A stretch of DNA of 64,000 nucleotides. Source: Bradyrhizobium sp. LHD-71. GTDB lineage: Bacteria; Pseudomonadota; Alphaproteobacteria; Rhizobiales; Xanthobacteraceae. A program made the translations under genes and the position numbers. Positions 17,369 through 25,348 of this stretch are shown in pieces. The stretch covers positions 81,700 to 145,699 of the forward strand of contig NZ_JAVIFX010000021.1 of NCBI RefSeq assembly GCF_031157255.1. The letters run 5' to 3'. The notes under the pieces were generated by a model. It ran no database searches, was not told the DNA's origin, and saw nothing but the letters and a program-made list of their open reading frames with translations. Within the stretch, counting starts at the first letter, position 1; each line of letters begins with the position of its first letter.

Positions 17369-18730
17369 ATGACCTTGATGCTCCGAGGCGCTCTTCTCGC
17401 CACACTCCTGCTCACGGCGACATCCTCCGGCACCCGTGCCCAGGATCCTCCACAGGCGAGCGGCGACCTTACGTTGTTCGAGAACGTGCGCATCTTCGAT
17501 GGCAAGAACGCGACGCTCTCCGCACCCTCCAACGTTCTGGTACGCGGCAACAGGATCGAGACGATCTCGCCTCAGCCCATCGCGGTCGATCGCAGAGCGG
17601 ACACCCGCATCATTGATGGCGGCGGACGCACACTGATGCCAGGCCTGATCGACGCCCATTGGCACGCGATGATGGTGCGGGTGACTCCCGCACAGGCGTT
17701 CGGTGACGTCGGCTACAACAATCTCCTCGCTGGCGCCGAAGCGACGGACACGCTGATGCGCGGCTTCACCACTGTTCGCGACGTGGGCGGCCCGGCGTTC
17801 GGTCTCAAGAGCGCCATCGACGAGGGCACCGTCGCCGGCCCGCGCATTTATCCATCGGGCGCCGTCATCACGGTGACGAGCGGGCACGGGGATTTCCGCC
17901 AGCTGACCGATCTGCCGCGGACGATCGGCGGCATGCTCACCCGCATGGAGCAGCTTGGTGGCAGCATGGTCGCGGACAGCCCTGACGAAGTGCGCGTGCG
18001 CACACGCGAGCAGCTCATGCAGGGCGCCTCGCAGATCAAGTTGACGGCTGGCGGCGGGGTGTCGTCACCCTTCAGTCCGATCGACGTGACCACCTTCACC
18101 GAGCCCGAGTTGCGCGCCGCGGTCGAGGCGGCCGAGAACTGGGGCACGTACGTCGCCGCGCATGCATTTACATCGGCTGCGATCCGCGGAGCTGTCGCGG
18201 CTGGCGTGAAGTGCATCGAGCACGGCTTCCTGATGGACGACGCAACCGCCAGACTGATCGCCGAGAAAGGCGTCTGGCTGAGCATGCAGCCACTCCCCGA
18301 AGACTTGAGGCTGGGCTTTCCTGTGGGCTCAGTTCAGCGGGCAAAGGCGGATGAGGTCTGGCCCGGCATCGCCAGGTCCTATGAACTTGCGAAGAAGTAC
18401 AGGATCAAGACGGCGTGGGGCACCGATGTGCTGTTCTCGCCGGCGCTGGCGCGGCAACAAGGGGCCATTCTGGCCTCGCTGGCCCGCTGGTACACCCCCG
18501 CCGAGGCACTGGTCATGGCGACCTCGACAAACGCCGAGCTGCTGGCACTGTCCGGAAAGCGCAATCCCTATCCGGGCAAGCTCGGTGTCGTGGAGCAGGA
18601 TGCACTCGCCGACCTGCTTCTCGTCGATGGCAATCCTTTGGAGAACATCAACCTGGTGGCAGATCCCGGCAAGAATTTCCTCGTCATCATGAAGGACGGC
18701 AAGGTCCATAAGAACGCCTTGCTTAAGTGA
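17369..18730 (+). CDS. Secreted amidohydrolase (prolidase / imidazolonepropionase-like)
   Basis: The 453-residue protein starts with a signal peptide (MTLMLRGALLATLLLTATSS, cleavage near TRAQ). The metal-dependent amidohydrolase set is present: DAHWH (His97, His99), the lysine of QIKLTAGGG to be carboxylated, AAHAFT and CIEHG histidines, and the GTD aspartate late in the barrel. Secreted members usually cleave Xaa-Pro-type dipeptides or related amides in the periplasm. The ATG at 17369 is preceded by AGAGGTG. It is the first non-phage gene after the scaffold module and is divergent from it. The substrate is not predictable. Confidence 0.85.
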   Translation: MTLMLRGALLATLLLTATSSGTRAQDPPQASGDLTLFENVRIFDGKNATLSAPSNVLVRGNRIETISPQPIAVDRRADTRIIDGGGRTLMPGLIDAHWHAMMVRVTPAQAFGDVGYNNLLAGAEATDTLMRGFTTVRDVGGPAFGLKSAIDEGTVAGPRIYPSGAVITVTSGHGDFRQLTDLPRTIGGMLTRMEQLGGSMVADSPDEVRVRTREQLMQGASQIKLTAGGGVSSPFSPIDVTTFTEPELRAAVEAAENWGTYVAAHAFTSAAIRGAVAAGVKCIEHGFLMDDATARLIAEKGVWLSMQPLPEDLRLGFPVGSVQRAKADEVWPGIARSYELAKKYRIKTAWGTDVLFSPALARQQGAILASLARWYTPAEALVMATSTNAELLALSGKRNPYPGKLGVVEQDALADLLLVDGNPLENINLVADPGKNFLVIMKDGKVHKNALLK

Positions 18731-18793
18731 CCCTCCGGTCTGCGCGGTCATCCCGCGCAGCATGCCCTCAGGCCGGCGATCAGAGCCGGGCGG

Positions 18794-18810
18794 CCTGTGA
18801 ATATTGTCCT
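18794..18810. repeat. Short match to the edge of the phage leader element
   Basis: The 17 bases cctgtgaatattgtcct match 16 of 17 with 17168-17184, and the start of the word recurs at 49663. It lies in the gap between the amidohydrolase and the toxin-antitoxin operon. Confidence 0.45.
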
Positions 18811-18852
18811 CCGCAGAGGGCATTGTTTCGTGGTGTCGTCGCTCTTATTTAT

Positions 18853-18894
18853 CTTTCCATGGAAAGAAATGAGGTATATTCTTTCCATGGAAAG
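18853..18894 (+). promoter_or_regulatory. Tandem palindromic operator of the toxin-antitoxin operon
   Basis: Two perfect 14-bp palindromes, CTTTCCATGGAAAG, lie at 18853-18866 and 18881-18894, centred 28 bp apart and directly before the antitoxin ATG. The AT-rich spacer (aaatgaggtatatt) probably carries the promoter. This arrangement fits autorepression by an antitoxin dimer pair. Confidence 0.8.
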
Positions 18895-18902
18895 GATAGG
18901 TC

Positions 18903-19280
18903 ATGCCCACGGCTCTCGCGCCGAAAACACCGACGGAAGCTGCGATCGTCACCAAGGCGCTGGTTCGCGCGTCCGCCAACCTCAGGCTTGCCAACACCGT
19001 GCTCGGCGCGGTTGTCGGCCTGTCGGAGGCGACCATCTCCCGGATGAAGAAGGGCGCCTATGTGCTGAGCCCCGGCGACAAGGCCTATGAGCTGTCCGTG
19101 CTGTTCGTGCGCATGTACCGCTCGCTCACCGCGATCGTCGGCGGCGACGATCAGGTCGCACGCGCCTGGCTCGACAACAAGAACACGGCGCTGCACGCCA
19201 AACCGATCGAACGCATCCAGACCGTCAGCGGCCTCGTCGATGTCATCAATTACCTGGACGCGCGACGCGCTGCTGTCTAG
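18903..19280 (+). CDS. Xre/MbcA/ParS-type antitoxin
   Basis: The 125-residue protein has an HTH-like N-terminal half (LRLANTVLGAVVGLSEATIS followed by RMKKGAY) and a C-terminal toxin-binding domain. In that domain VGGDDQVARAWLDNKNTALH and the ERIQTVSGLVDVINYLDARR ending are the standard pattern of antitoxins paired with RES toxins. It would neutralise the downstream RES enzyme and bind the two CTTTCCATGGAAAG sites. The toxin gene starts inside its 3' end. Confidence 0.9.
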   Translation: MPTALAPKTPTEAAIVTKALVRASANLRLANTVLGAVVGLSEATISRMKKGAYVLSPGDKAYELSVLFVRMYRSLTAIVGGDDQVARAWLDNKNTALHAKPIERIQTVSGLVDVINYLDARRAAV

Positions 19281-20004
19281 TGCCAAGCGGTTGGCCGGCG
19301 CCTGCTGGCGCGTGGTCGAATCGCAAAGCCGGGGCATCACGCTCAAGCTCACCGACACGCTCGAGGAGCAGCTTGTGCTCGAGCGTGTCATCGAGGCGAC
19401 GAAGCCGCCGGTGCCGGAAGCCGCAAGGCATCTGCACTACCTGCTGTTCACGCCGTTCCGCTACAGCCCCTACCCCACCGCCTCGCGCTTCCGCCGTGCC
19501 GGCGTGTCTGCGGGCGTGTTCTACGCGTCCGAGCATTCGGAGACGGCGATCGCGGAAACAGTGTTCTACCGATTGCTGTTCTTCTTCGAATCACCCGGCA
19601 CGCCGTGGCCGAAGAACCCGTTCGACTTCCGCGCGTTCGAAGCCCGTTTCGATGCGGCGCGCGCATCCGACCTGACAGAGCCGCCGCTCGATGCACACCA
19701 CCGGCACTGGACTGATCCGGTCGACTACACCTTCTGCCTTTCATTTGCCGACACGGCACGCGAAGCCGGCATCCAGGCAATCCGCTATCAATCGGTGCGC
19801 GATCCGCAAGCACGCGCCAACCTCGCCCTGCTCGATGTCGCAGCGCTCGTGCCGGCGCAGCGCTTTGCGGAGGAGACCTGGATCCTGCATTTCAGCAACG
19901 CCGGCGTGCGCGCGATCTGTGAAAGCCCGAGACGGTCGCTCGCCTTCGACCGCACGACGTTCGTTGCTGATCCACGCGCCAAGGAATGGCGCTGGGAGCG
20001 ATGA
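19240..20004 (+). CDS. RES-domain toxin (NAD-depleting)
   Basis: The 254-residue protein carries the RES fold residues: Arg in PFRYSPYPTASRFRRAG, Tyr and Glu in GVFYASEHSETAIAETVFYR, and YQSVRDPQARANLALL near the C-terminus. Known RES toxins degrade NAD+ by phosphorolysis or hydrolysis. The best start is the ATG at 19240 (MSSITWTRDALLSSAKRLAG). It overlaps the antitoxin by 41 bases and matches the usual N-terminus ahead of the GxCWRVVE block. The pair forms one operon. At about 254 residues it is slightly longer than many RES toxins but complete. Confidence 0.9.
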   Translation: MSSITWTRDALLSSAKRLAGACWRVVESQSRGITLKLTDTLEEQLVLERVIEATKPPVPEAARHLHYLLFTPFRYSPYPTASRFRRAGVSAGVFYASEHSETAIAETVFYRLLFFFESPGTPWPKNPFDFRAFEARFDAARASDLTEPPLDAHHRHWTDPVDYTFCLSFADTAREAGIQAIRYQSVRDPQARANLALLDVAALVPAQRFAEETWILHFSNAGVRAICESPRRSLAFDRTTFVADPRAKEWRWER

Positions 20005-20075
20005 CGCTGTTAGTGAACTGATTAGAGAATTGGCAACCACGTTTCTTCACAAGCTCGTAACGATCGCGCGCCCGC

Positions 20076-20101
20076 GGAACATTCGGGGTTGGCGGCCTGT
20101 T
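20076..20101 (+). promoter_or_regulatory. Sigma-EcfG-type promoter, GGAAC-N17-TGTT
   Basis: GGAAC at 20076-20080 and TGTT at 20098-20101 are separated by 17 bases. The motif lies about 55 bases before the DUF3551 gene. The general stress response consensus is GGAAC-N16/17-cGTT. Confidence 0.5.
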
Positions 20102-20155
20102 TGCCCGCACTGTTTTGTTTGCCCTTAAACTGTTCGCACACGGGAAGATTTTTCG

Positions 20156-20479
20156 ATGAAAACCCAGACGCTGATCAGAACAGCTTCCGCGCTCGCGGTT
20201 CTCGCTGCCGGTTTCCTCGCCGGCCAGCCCGCTGAAGCCCAAAGCGCAGTTCGCGAGCCGAACGGCGCGATCCGCTTTTACGACCAGTACGGCCAGGACC
20301 GCGGTTATGCCTGGTGCCTGCGCCGCGGCGGCCGGCAGTGGAGCGGCTCGTCGGATTGCAGCTACTTCACCTATGCCCAATGCCAAGCTTCGATCATCGG
20401 CCCCATGGGCGGTGACTGCACGCCGAATCCGTTCGCGGCCTATGCGACCGTGCCGCCGCCGGGCACGCGCTGGCGCTGA
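20156..20479 (+). CDS. DUF3551 secreted protein
   Basis: The 107-residue protein has a signal peptide (MKTQTLIRTASALAVLAAGF, cleavage after AEA). A mature domain with YAWCLRRGG, SGSSDCSYFTYAQC and GGDCTPNPF gives the conserved Cys pattern of DUF3551. The family is abundant in Bradyrhizobiaceae, and its function is unknown. Cysteine spacing suggests disulfides in the periplasm. A GGAAC-N17-TGTT motif upstream hints at stress control. Confidence 0.85.
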   Translation: MKTQTLIRTASALAVLAAGFLAGQPAEAQSAVREPNGAIRFYDQYGQDRGYAWCLRRGGRQWSGSSDCSYFTYAQCQASIIGPMGGDCTPNPFAAYATVPPPGTRWR

Positions 20480-20783
20480 GTTCGCTCAGAACAAGCCGGT
20501 CCCAACTGGGCGGCCTCTCGTCATCAGGCTTGGCGCGCTGCTCGTGCTCGCCTCGCCCGCACCGCCGACTCTGACACCTCCAGCCTCCCCACGGGCGCAG
20601 TTGTCGATCCTCTCCAAGCAGGCTGCCCGCCAAGATTTTCCAGGAGCGCCGCTGTCTCGTCATTCTAAAAGCAGCATCGGCCTCTTGCGCTTCATGACAA
20701 CTCCAGCGAGCAAACTCCGCGCGGAGCAGCAGGCGCAGCGCAGTTCTGCGCACTTTTGAACGGAACGACAGCGGCTCTCTCAC
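20480..20783. other. Intergenic stretch without a recognisable gene
   Basis: Both strands contain open frames here, but their translations are Arg/Ser/Pro-rich frame-shadow sequence without start signals. I see no repeat or RNA structure I can name. Confidence 0.4.
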
Positions 20784-20809
20784 GGAACATAGCAAGTCGC
20801 GCCACCGTT
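20784..20809 (+). promoter_or_regulatory. Sigma-EcfG-type promoter, GGAAC-N17-CGTT
   Basis: GGAAC at 20784-20788 and CGTT at 20806-20809 are exactly 17 bases apart, a perfect consensus match. The following gene starts at 20846 with a strong GGAGGAG ribosome site. Confidence 0.75.
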
Positions 20810-20845
20810 ATCTCAGACACTCACTGTGTGATTGGAGGAGAGGTC

Positions 20846-21082
20846 ATGCGTGAGGTTGATCCGAACACGCGCGAACGACCGCTCGCGCACCAGATGGTCG
20901 AGGATTATGTACCACGCGACTGCAGTACCAGCATGATCGGCACGCTCAGCGTGCTCGCCCTCGCAATCGTGCTTGGCTCGCTGTTCTGGAATATTGCCAG
21001 CACAAATCGCGCCGGCGATCCAGCCGGCACGGTCCCTCGGACCACCGAACATCGCGCCAGCCCCGGCGCTGCCGAACACTGA
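20846..21082 (+). CDS. Small single-pass membrane protein (stress-type)
   Basis: The 78-residue protein has an acidic/basic N-terminus (MREVDPNTRERPLAHQMVED), one hydrophobic helix (MIGTLSVLALAIVLGSLFWN) and a polar tail. It is a paralogue in layout of the protein at 25349-25621, sharing a DxRxRPL start, one helix and a Pro/Thr/Ser tail. Strong SD and a perfect GGAAC-N17-CGTT promoter precede it. Function is unknown; regulation suggests a role in envelope stress. Confidence 0.75.
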   Translation: MREVDPNTRERPLAHQMVEDYVPRDCSTSMIGTLSVLALAIVLGSLFWNIASTNRAGDPAGTVPRTTEHRASPGAAEH

Positions 21083-21140
21083 TAACAGCACGTCGGGTTG
21101 TAGCCAGTTCGCCCGCTGCGCTCGATTGACGGTGAAGATC

Positions 21141-21374
21141 CTACGGGTTGCCTTTCGCAGTGACATGAAGCGTGTACAGCGTGTGGCCCGAATCATCCAA
21201 CACCTCCATGCGCCACTCGGTGCCGGGCAACAGCTTGCCATCCAGATCTTTGAGAGACTGCCCGGCCGAGATCGTCGCCTCGTGCCACGCCGCAAACCGG
21301 TCCGGCAGTTCTTCGCCGATCTCATCGACGTAGCTGTCTGCGCCGTTGTAGACATTGAAGAAGAATTTGGCCAT
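21141..21374 (-). CDS. DUF6894 family protein
   Basis: The 77-residue protein begins MAKFFFNVYNGADSYVDEIG and continues with LPDRFAAWHEATISAGQSLK and LDDSGHTLYTLHVTA, the usual DUF6894 layout of strand, helix and paired strands. These small cytosolic proteins are common in Bradyrhizobium stress clusters and have no assigned activity. It is convergent with the preceding small membrane gene. Confidence 0.8.
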   Translation of the reverse strand: MAKFFFNVYNGADSYVDEIGEELPDRFAAWHEATISAGQSLKDLDGKLLPGTEWRMEVLDDSGHTLYTLHVTAKGNP

Positions 21375-21635
21375 GCGAGCGAATGCACCATCGCTTTTGT
21401 TGGTTCCCGGAACGATGCGCGCTGGTCGTTTATTAGCCTTTACTCAGCGCAACCGGCTACTGCCGTCCCCTAGTCAGAGCGGCCGAACGCTGAGCTATCG
21501 TGCCATTGACCCGCAGCACCGTCCCCAAGGCTGCGGGTCCTTTTTTGCGAACAAGCCAAAAGTTCCTTGCTGAATGTTTGCCGTCTTGGGCAACTTCGCG
21601 CAGCGTCGCGACTTCTCCGCTGATGGAGAAGAACC

Positions 21636-21824
21636 ATGAGTGACCACGACGAAAAGGTTCGGAAGCTTAGGAGGCGAAGCAGCGAACAAACCTCAACGAT
21701 GAGCGAGCTGCTCGTGACGCGCCTCCTCGAAGACGTCATCGAAGAGTTGCAAGCCGAAGTGGATAAAACCAAGGAAGAGAAGCGTTCACCTGCAGCTCGT
21801 CACCGACGGCCGCCTTCCACGTGA
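21636..21824 (+). CDS. Hypothetical small charged protein
   Basis: The 62-residue protein (MSDHDEKVRKLRRRSSEQTS...) is rich in Arg, Lys and Glu, with a helix (LVTRLLEDVIEELQAEVDKT) likely to form a coiled coil. GGAGAAG precedes the ATG. No family is recognised. Confidence 0.5.
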   Translation: MSDHDEKVRKLRRRSSEQTSTMSELLVTRLLEDVIEELQAEVDKTKEEKRSPAARHRRPPST

Positions 21825-21932
21825 AGCGCACGCGCGCATCCCCAAGCGCGCTTCCCGACGAATTCAGCGCGATGCCCGGTCTGCGCAAGGCGTCGCCCTG
21901 CGTCAGCAGGAGCTGGCGAATTTTCTGATCGC

Positions 21933-22130
21933 CTACGCGTCGGGCTTCGAGCCCTGCGATTCAATCCAGCGCTTTGCCTCGGCATAGCTGCGCCATTGCG
22001 CAATTTCTTTCATCACGGCCCGATACTGCGCGCAGGTAGGTGGCAGATTAGCGGCTTCGAGTTCTCGCTGCCTATTCCGCAGATCAATTTCGTCGGCCGT
22101 CAGGTAGGTCGCCTTCGGAATACGGCGCAT
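21933..22130 (-). CDS. Small helical protein, LTADEI/PTC family copy 1
   Basis: The 65-residue protein (MRRIPKATYLTADEIDLRNR...) shares the pattern LTADEI-x-R-RQRE-LPPTC-x-AV-EI-YxExKR with 29080-29304 and the degenerate copy at 27408-27572. Two helices joined by the PTC turn are predicted. Function is unknown. The repeated occurrence in this 8-kb stretch suggests local duplication of a stress-regulon gene. Confidence 0.65.
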   Translation of the reverse strand: MRRIPKATYLTADEIDLRNRQRELEAANLPPTCAQYRAVMKEIAQWRSYAEAKRWIESQGSKPDA

Positions 22131-22273
22131 GACCCTTTTCCTCCGCTTGCGTCCACAACGCGCGCCCACGCCACCTAGATCAAGCACTCCTGCCCCGGAT
22201 CGTTCCTTGTCCGAGTCCGAAACACCGCGACGTCGGGTAGAGCGCGTGACGCTTCCGCTGCTGGCGGTCAACC

Positions 22274-22372
22274 TTACCGCAAGGCCAGGGAGAGGAGAAC
22301 AATGAATAGCGTCGTGTATCCGATGGCCATGATGAGAAGATAGGCCTTAGCGGTAAAATCACGGGTACGCAT
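22274..22372 (-). CDS. 32-residue single-helix membrane peptide
   Basis: The peptide MRTRDFTAKAYLLIMAIGYT... is mostly one membrane helix ending LSLALR. GGGAG lies seven bases before the ATG. A longer frame upstream has no ribosome site, so I chose the short form. Tiny membrane peptides like this are common in this lineage and are often stress-induced. Confidence 0.5.
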   Translation of the reverse strand: MRTRDFTAKAYLLIMAIGYTTLFIVLLSLALR

Positions 22373-22546
22373 ACGCAACTCCCGGAATTTCAGCCCCACC
22401 GAAGATGCAAACCAATTTATTAATAGTTTAAGAATGCCGCCTTCCCCGGCCGCGGCCGAGCACGTCGATGTCTCTTCTGTGCTATTGTAGACATTGAAGC
22501 TGCTTGGATCCCGATGCGACGGCATGCCAAGGACTCTGCGCTCAAA

Positions 22547-22807
22547 ATGCCTGATCTCAAGAACAAGCTCGACAAGCTCCTCTCCGAAGCCGCCGAATGC
22601 CAGATGATCGGCAGCCTGGCTGCCGACGCTGCGAAACGGGCGGCATATCGTGAGAGAGCGGATCAGTTCCGCGACTTGGCCGAACAGGTCCGCACACAGA
22701 TCAGCGCGCGCCCGCGCAGGAATATCGAATTCCTGCTGAGCAGGCCGGAAAGTGCCGCAAGCTGGTTGCTGAACTCGACGATGCTGACATCAAAGCCGAC
22801 CTGCTGA
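22547..22807 (+). CDS. Small helical protein, probably frameshifted at its 3' end
   Basis: The first 55 residues (MPDLKNKLDKLLSEAAECQM, then AKRAAYRERADQFRDLAEQV) are a convincing helical domain of a family frequent in Bradyrhizobium. The last 30 residues look out of frame. The other frame here reads EQAGKCRKLVAELDDADIKA and continues through the ATG at 22807 as LAAELEQTAKRER, a similar helical family. A single-base change, or fusion of two adjacent small genes, would explain this. Confidence 0.5.
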   Translation: MPDLKNKLDKLLSEAAECQMIGSLAADAAKRAAYRERADQFRDLAEQVRTQISARPRRNIEFLLSRPESAASWLLNSTMLTSKPTC

Positions 22808-23400
22808 TGCTCGCCGCAGAGTTGGAGCAGACTGCGAAGCGCGAGCGGGCGGTGAGTTGTATTCCTGTTTCAGGCGTTGCGCACAGAAGCCGCCTTTCAC
22901 GGCAACTTCCACCGTCGGGTAATTGCGGTGCATCAAATCTGACCGTGCTCAGCCCACTATTCTGGACCGTCGTCCATCAAATCGTGGCGGTGCGGCATTG
23001 GCCTGGGCGGCACACACACACTATTGGATGCTCCAGACCGGTGCTTCGGTATGGCTGACGACGAGCGACAATCGCCAGCCACTGCCACCAGCCGGCGCTG
23101 AGCTACCCATCGTTCTCGGCGATGCTACGCTCATCATGAGCACGGTGCTCAGCTCGTCGCCGTCGGCGATTGTCATCGAGCTGGACTGCGCCCATCTTCG
23201 CCGTCTGACACCGGCCCGCGGCCGTTCGGCAAACCCCGCCAGTTTTCCGGGCTCCGAGTGGATCGTGCAGTTGCGGGTCTGAAGTGGCGCAATGCCCGGC
23301 CGCGCCGTCGGGCCGCCGGACGCGAACCGTTACGCAGTGACGGCGATGGTCTGCACCGATGCTTGCGTGATGATCACCGACATTCCGCGGCCACTCCGGA
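22808..23400. other. Gap with the tail of a frameshifted small gene
   Basis: The first ~50 bases continue the alternative-frame helical protein (LAAELEQTAKRER). The rest has open frames on both strands, but none has a convincing start or family pattern. No repeat is recognised. Confidence 0.4.
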
Positions 23401-23426
23401 GGAACAAAGAGTTTCCAGCCAAGGTT
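23401..23426 (+). promoter_or_regulatory. Sigma-EcfG-type promoter, GGAAC-N17-GGTT
   Basis: GGAAC at 23401-23405 and GGTT at 23423-23426 are 17 bases apart, 30 bases before the PRC-barrel gene. Confidence 0.65.
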
Positions 23427-23455
23427 GTCCGACACCTAGAAAATGGAGGACAACC

Positions 23456-23824
23456 ATGGAAACTGAATCCCGGGAAACGGCCGGCCTGATCGGCAGCGAC
23501 AAGGTTGAAGGCACCGCCGTGTATGGGTCCGACGGCGACAAGATCGGATCGATCGAGCGGGTGATGATCGAGAAGGTGGGGGGCAAGGTCGCGTATGCCG
23601 TGCTCAGCTTCGGCGGCTTCCTCGGCATGGGCGACGATCACTATCCGTTGCCGTGGCAGTCGCTGACCTACAACACCGAGCTCGGTGGCTACCAGGTCGC
23701 GATAACCAATGACGAGCTGAACAAGGCGCCGCACTACGGCAACAACGACAACTGGAACTGGGACGACCGGTCCCGCGTCCGCGCCGTCAACGAGTACTAC
23801 GGCGTGCCTTTCCCCGGTTACTAA
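23456..23824 (+). CDS. PRC-barrel domain protein (cytosolic)
   Basis: The 122-residue protein has a PRC-barrel core: LIGSDKVEGTAVYGSDGDKI, then GSIERVMIEKVGGKVAYAVL and FGGFLGMGDDHYPLPW. A Tyr/Asn-rich tail (NNDNWNWDDRSRVRAVNEYY) follows. Such small PRC proteins are among the best-known general stress response targets in rhizobia. The start is the ATG after GGAGGACAACC. A GGAAC-N17-GGTT promoter precedes it and a strong terminator follows. Biochemical role is unknown. Confidence 0.9.
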   Translation: METESRETAGLIGSDKVEGTAVYGSDGDKIGSIERVMIEKVGGKVAYAVLSFGGFLGMGDDHYPLPWQSLTYNTELGGYQVAITNDELNKAPHYGNNDNWNWDDRSRVRAVNEYYGVPFPGY

Positions 23825-23832
23825 GGGGGACC

Positions 23833-23864
23833 GGCCCGCTCGGCATTGCTGAGCGGGCCTTTTC
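23833..23864 (+). terminator. Rho-independent terminator after the PRC-barrel gene
   Basis: The stem GGCCCGCTC/GAGCGGGCC with a 9-base loop is followed by TTTT. Confidence 0.9.
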
Positions 23865-24059
23865 ATTAGCATGCATGCCCAGCCGAACCGCCCGTCGTCG
23901 TACGAAAAGGGCGGAAAAATCCGTTGCGCCGCGGAACGTCCTGGCTTCTCACTGCAGTTGTTATACGGATAGCGCAGCGAAGGCTGACCGCTATCGCCTG
24001 CCCTGCTCACGGAGCGGGCGAGAATCGGATACGATAACAACCATCCATGGAGGGTCATG

Positions 24060-24500
24060 ATGGACGATCCAAAAGACGATCCGAAAGAGGACCACCCCAC
24101 TCCACCCGCCACCGACAGCAAGAAACCTGTCGTTGACCAGATCACCGACGTGATCGCCGCCGCCGCAGGCCAGATGACCGAGTCCGCGGTCAGGGCCGTC
24201 GCCAAGCGCGCGACAAAAGCGGTTTCGAAGCGAACCCCTGCGCCCGTCAAGAAGGCGGCGAAGAAAGCTCAAAAGGCGGTCAAGGCTTCCAGAAAGAAGA
24301 CAGCGAAGAAGACTGCAAAGAAGAAGACGGCCAAGAAGAAAACTTCCAAAAAGCAGACCGCCAGAAAGATGGCGCCCAAGAAGCAGTCCAGGCGAACATC
24401 CAAAGCATCCGCGAAACGGGCATCGAAGGCTTCCGCGAAGCGGCGGACCGTCAAGACAGCGACTAAGAAGTCTCGCGTTAAGAAGAAATCGAGACGCTGA
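24060..24500 (+). CDS. Histone H1-like Lys/Ala-rich DNA-binding protein
   Basis: The 146-residue protein has an acidic N-terminus (MDDPKDDPKEDHPTPPATDS) and a helical middle. From about residue 60 to the end it has a Lys/Ala/Thr-rich tail (KKTAKKTAKKKTAKKKTSKK) resembling eukaryotic H1 tails and bacterial H1-like proteins such as AlgP or HC1. Non-specific DNA compaction is likely. A GGAGGG site precedes two adjacent ATGs; the second has better spacing. A GGAAC-N18-AGTT sequence at 23933 is a weak promoter candidate. A second lysine-rich gene follows. Confidence 0.8.
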   Translation: MDDPKDDPKEDHPTPPATDSKKPVVDQITDVIAAAAGQMTESAVRAVAKRATKAVSKRTPAPVKKAAKKAQKAVKASRKKTAKKTAKKKTAKKKTSKKQTARKMAPKKQSRRTSKASAKRASKASAKRRTVKTATKKSRVKKKSRR

Positions 24501-24531
24501 CACCTCCCATCAACAACCAAAGAGGAGCACC

Positions 24532-24729
24532 ATGGCGAAGAGATCCACCGCGAGCCGCGTCGCATCCACAGTGAAGAAGGCAGCAAAAGCGACCACAAGC
24601 GCTGCCAGATCGGCTGTGCGAAAGACGAAGAAGACTGCGCGGAAGATGATGCCTGGCGCGGCAAAGAAGACGAAGAAGAAGAAAAAGGCCAAATCCCGGA
24701 AGGCCAAATCCCGAAAGGCCCGCAGGTAG
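24532..24729 (+). CDS. Small histone-like Lys-rich protein
   Basis: The 65-residue protein (MAKRSTASRVASTVKKAAKA...) is about one third Lys/Arg, with a C-terminal repeat KAKSRKAKSRKARR. AGAGGAG precedes the ATG, 31 bases after the larger H1-like gene, so both are probably one operon. It likely binds nucleic acid non-specifically. The tail repeat looks expanded by slippage. Confidence 0.75.
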   Translation: MAKRSTASRVASTVKKAAKATTSAARSAVRKTKKTARKMMPGAAKKTKKKKKAKSRKAKSRKARR

Positions 24730-24767
24730 CATTCGCCACGGACTCGAAGGCCGGCACGCGGCAGGAA

Positions 24768-25001
24768 TCAGGTTTCTCGATCCGGCTGCGTGCCGTCGAC
24801 CATGTCATCGATCACCGCTTTGGCCTCGCCAATGGCGCGCTCATAGTTGGTCAACGCATCAACGACCATGCGTGTGGCGAGGTTGGCGTTGGGCGGATAG
24901 ATCAGCAGCTTGATCTGATCTCGGCGCCGCGTGATCTTGACCACGTGCTGACGATGCACAATGCGCTCGATGAAGCGAAGTTTATCGTCGTCGGCGGCCA
25001 C
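24768..25001 (-). CDS. Conserved hypothetical small protein
   Basis: The 77-residue protein (MAADDDKLRFIERIVHRQHV...) has mixed helix and strand (KITRRRDQIKLLIYPPNANL) and ends acidic. It is convergent with the histone-like pair. No family name is known to me; composition indicates a folded cytosolic protein. Confidence 0.6.
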   Translation of the reverse strand: MAADDDKLRFIERIVHRQHVVKITRRRDQIKLLIYPPNANLATRMVVDALTNYERAIGEAKAVIDDMVDGTQPDRET

Positions 25002-25031
25002 AACGCGTCTTTCATCCTAAAAGTCGATTGC

Positions 25032-25202
25032 GATTCTAGTGTCGTGGATCAGAAATTCGCACCATCGTTGCCGCGAGCCCAACGTGCGAATTTCTAATCC
25101 ATAACGACACTAGAATCATAAACTTGCTAGTGTCCTGATCGAATCCGAAGTTCGCTCTGAGCTCGCTGCAAAGTATGGCGAACTTCGGATTCGGGACACT
25201 AG
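25032..25202. repeat. Composite double-palindrome element (MITE-like), copy 1
   Basis: Two palindromes sit side by side. The first (25032-25117) has perfect 14-bp ends gattctagtgtcgt/acgacactagaatc and inner arms around agaaattcgca/tgcgaatttct. The second (25127-25202) has ctagtgtcc/gggacactag ends and perfect 15-bp arms gaatccgaagttcgc/gcgaacttcggattc. The second palindrome and linker reappear inverted at 63898-64000. No coding capacity. It resembles a non-autonomous mobile palindromic repeat. Confidence 0.85.
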
Positions 25203-25286
25203 TCGGCATTTGGCGACGCCGCCAGAGGCCACGGGCGCGGGCGGCCGCCTGACGGCCGCCCGCCCCTCCTGCAACCGCCCTCCCCG

Positions 25287-25312
25287 GGAACGTTGCCAGT
25301 CGCGCCGGAGTT
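25287..25312 (+). promoter_or_regulatory. Sigma-EcfG-type promoter, GGAAC-N17-AGTT
   Basis: GGAAC at 25287-25291 and AGTT at 25309-25312 precede the small membrane-protein gene by 37 bases. Confidence 0.6.
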
Positions 25313-25348
25313 GTACCGGACGACAACTCGGCGAATGGAGGAAGCACG

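Noticed and set aside
22923..23282. 119-residue plus-strand frame
   Set aside because: No start signal, mixed low-information composition and no recognisable domain.
23933..23959. Sigma-EcfG promoter for the H1-like gene (GGAAC-N18-AGTT)
   Set aside because: The spacer is 18, outside the usual 16-17, so it was not listed as a feature.
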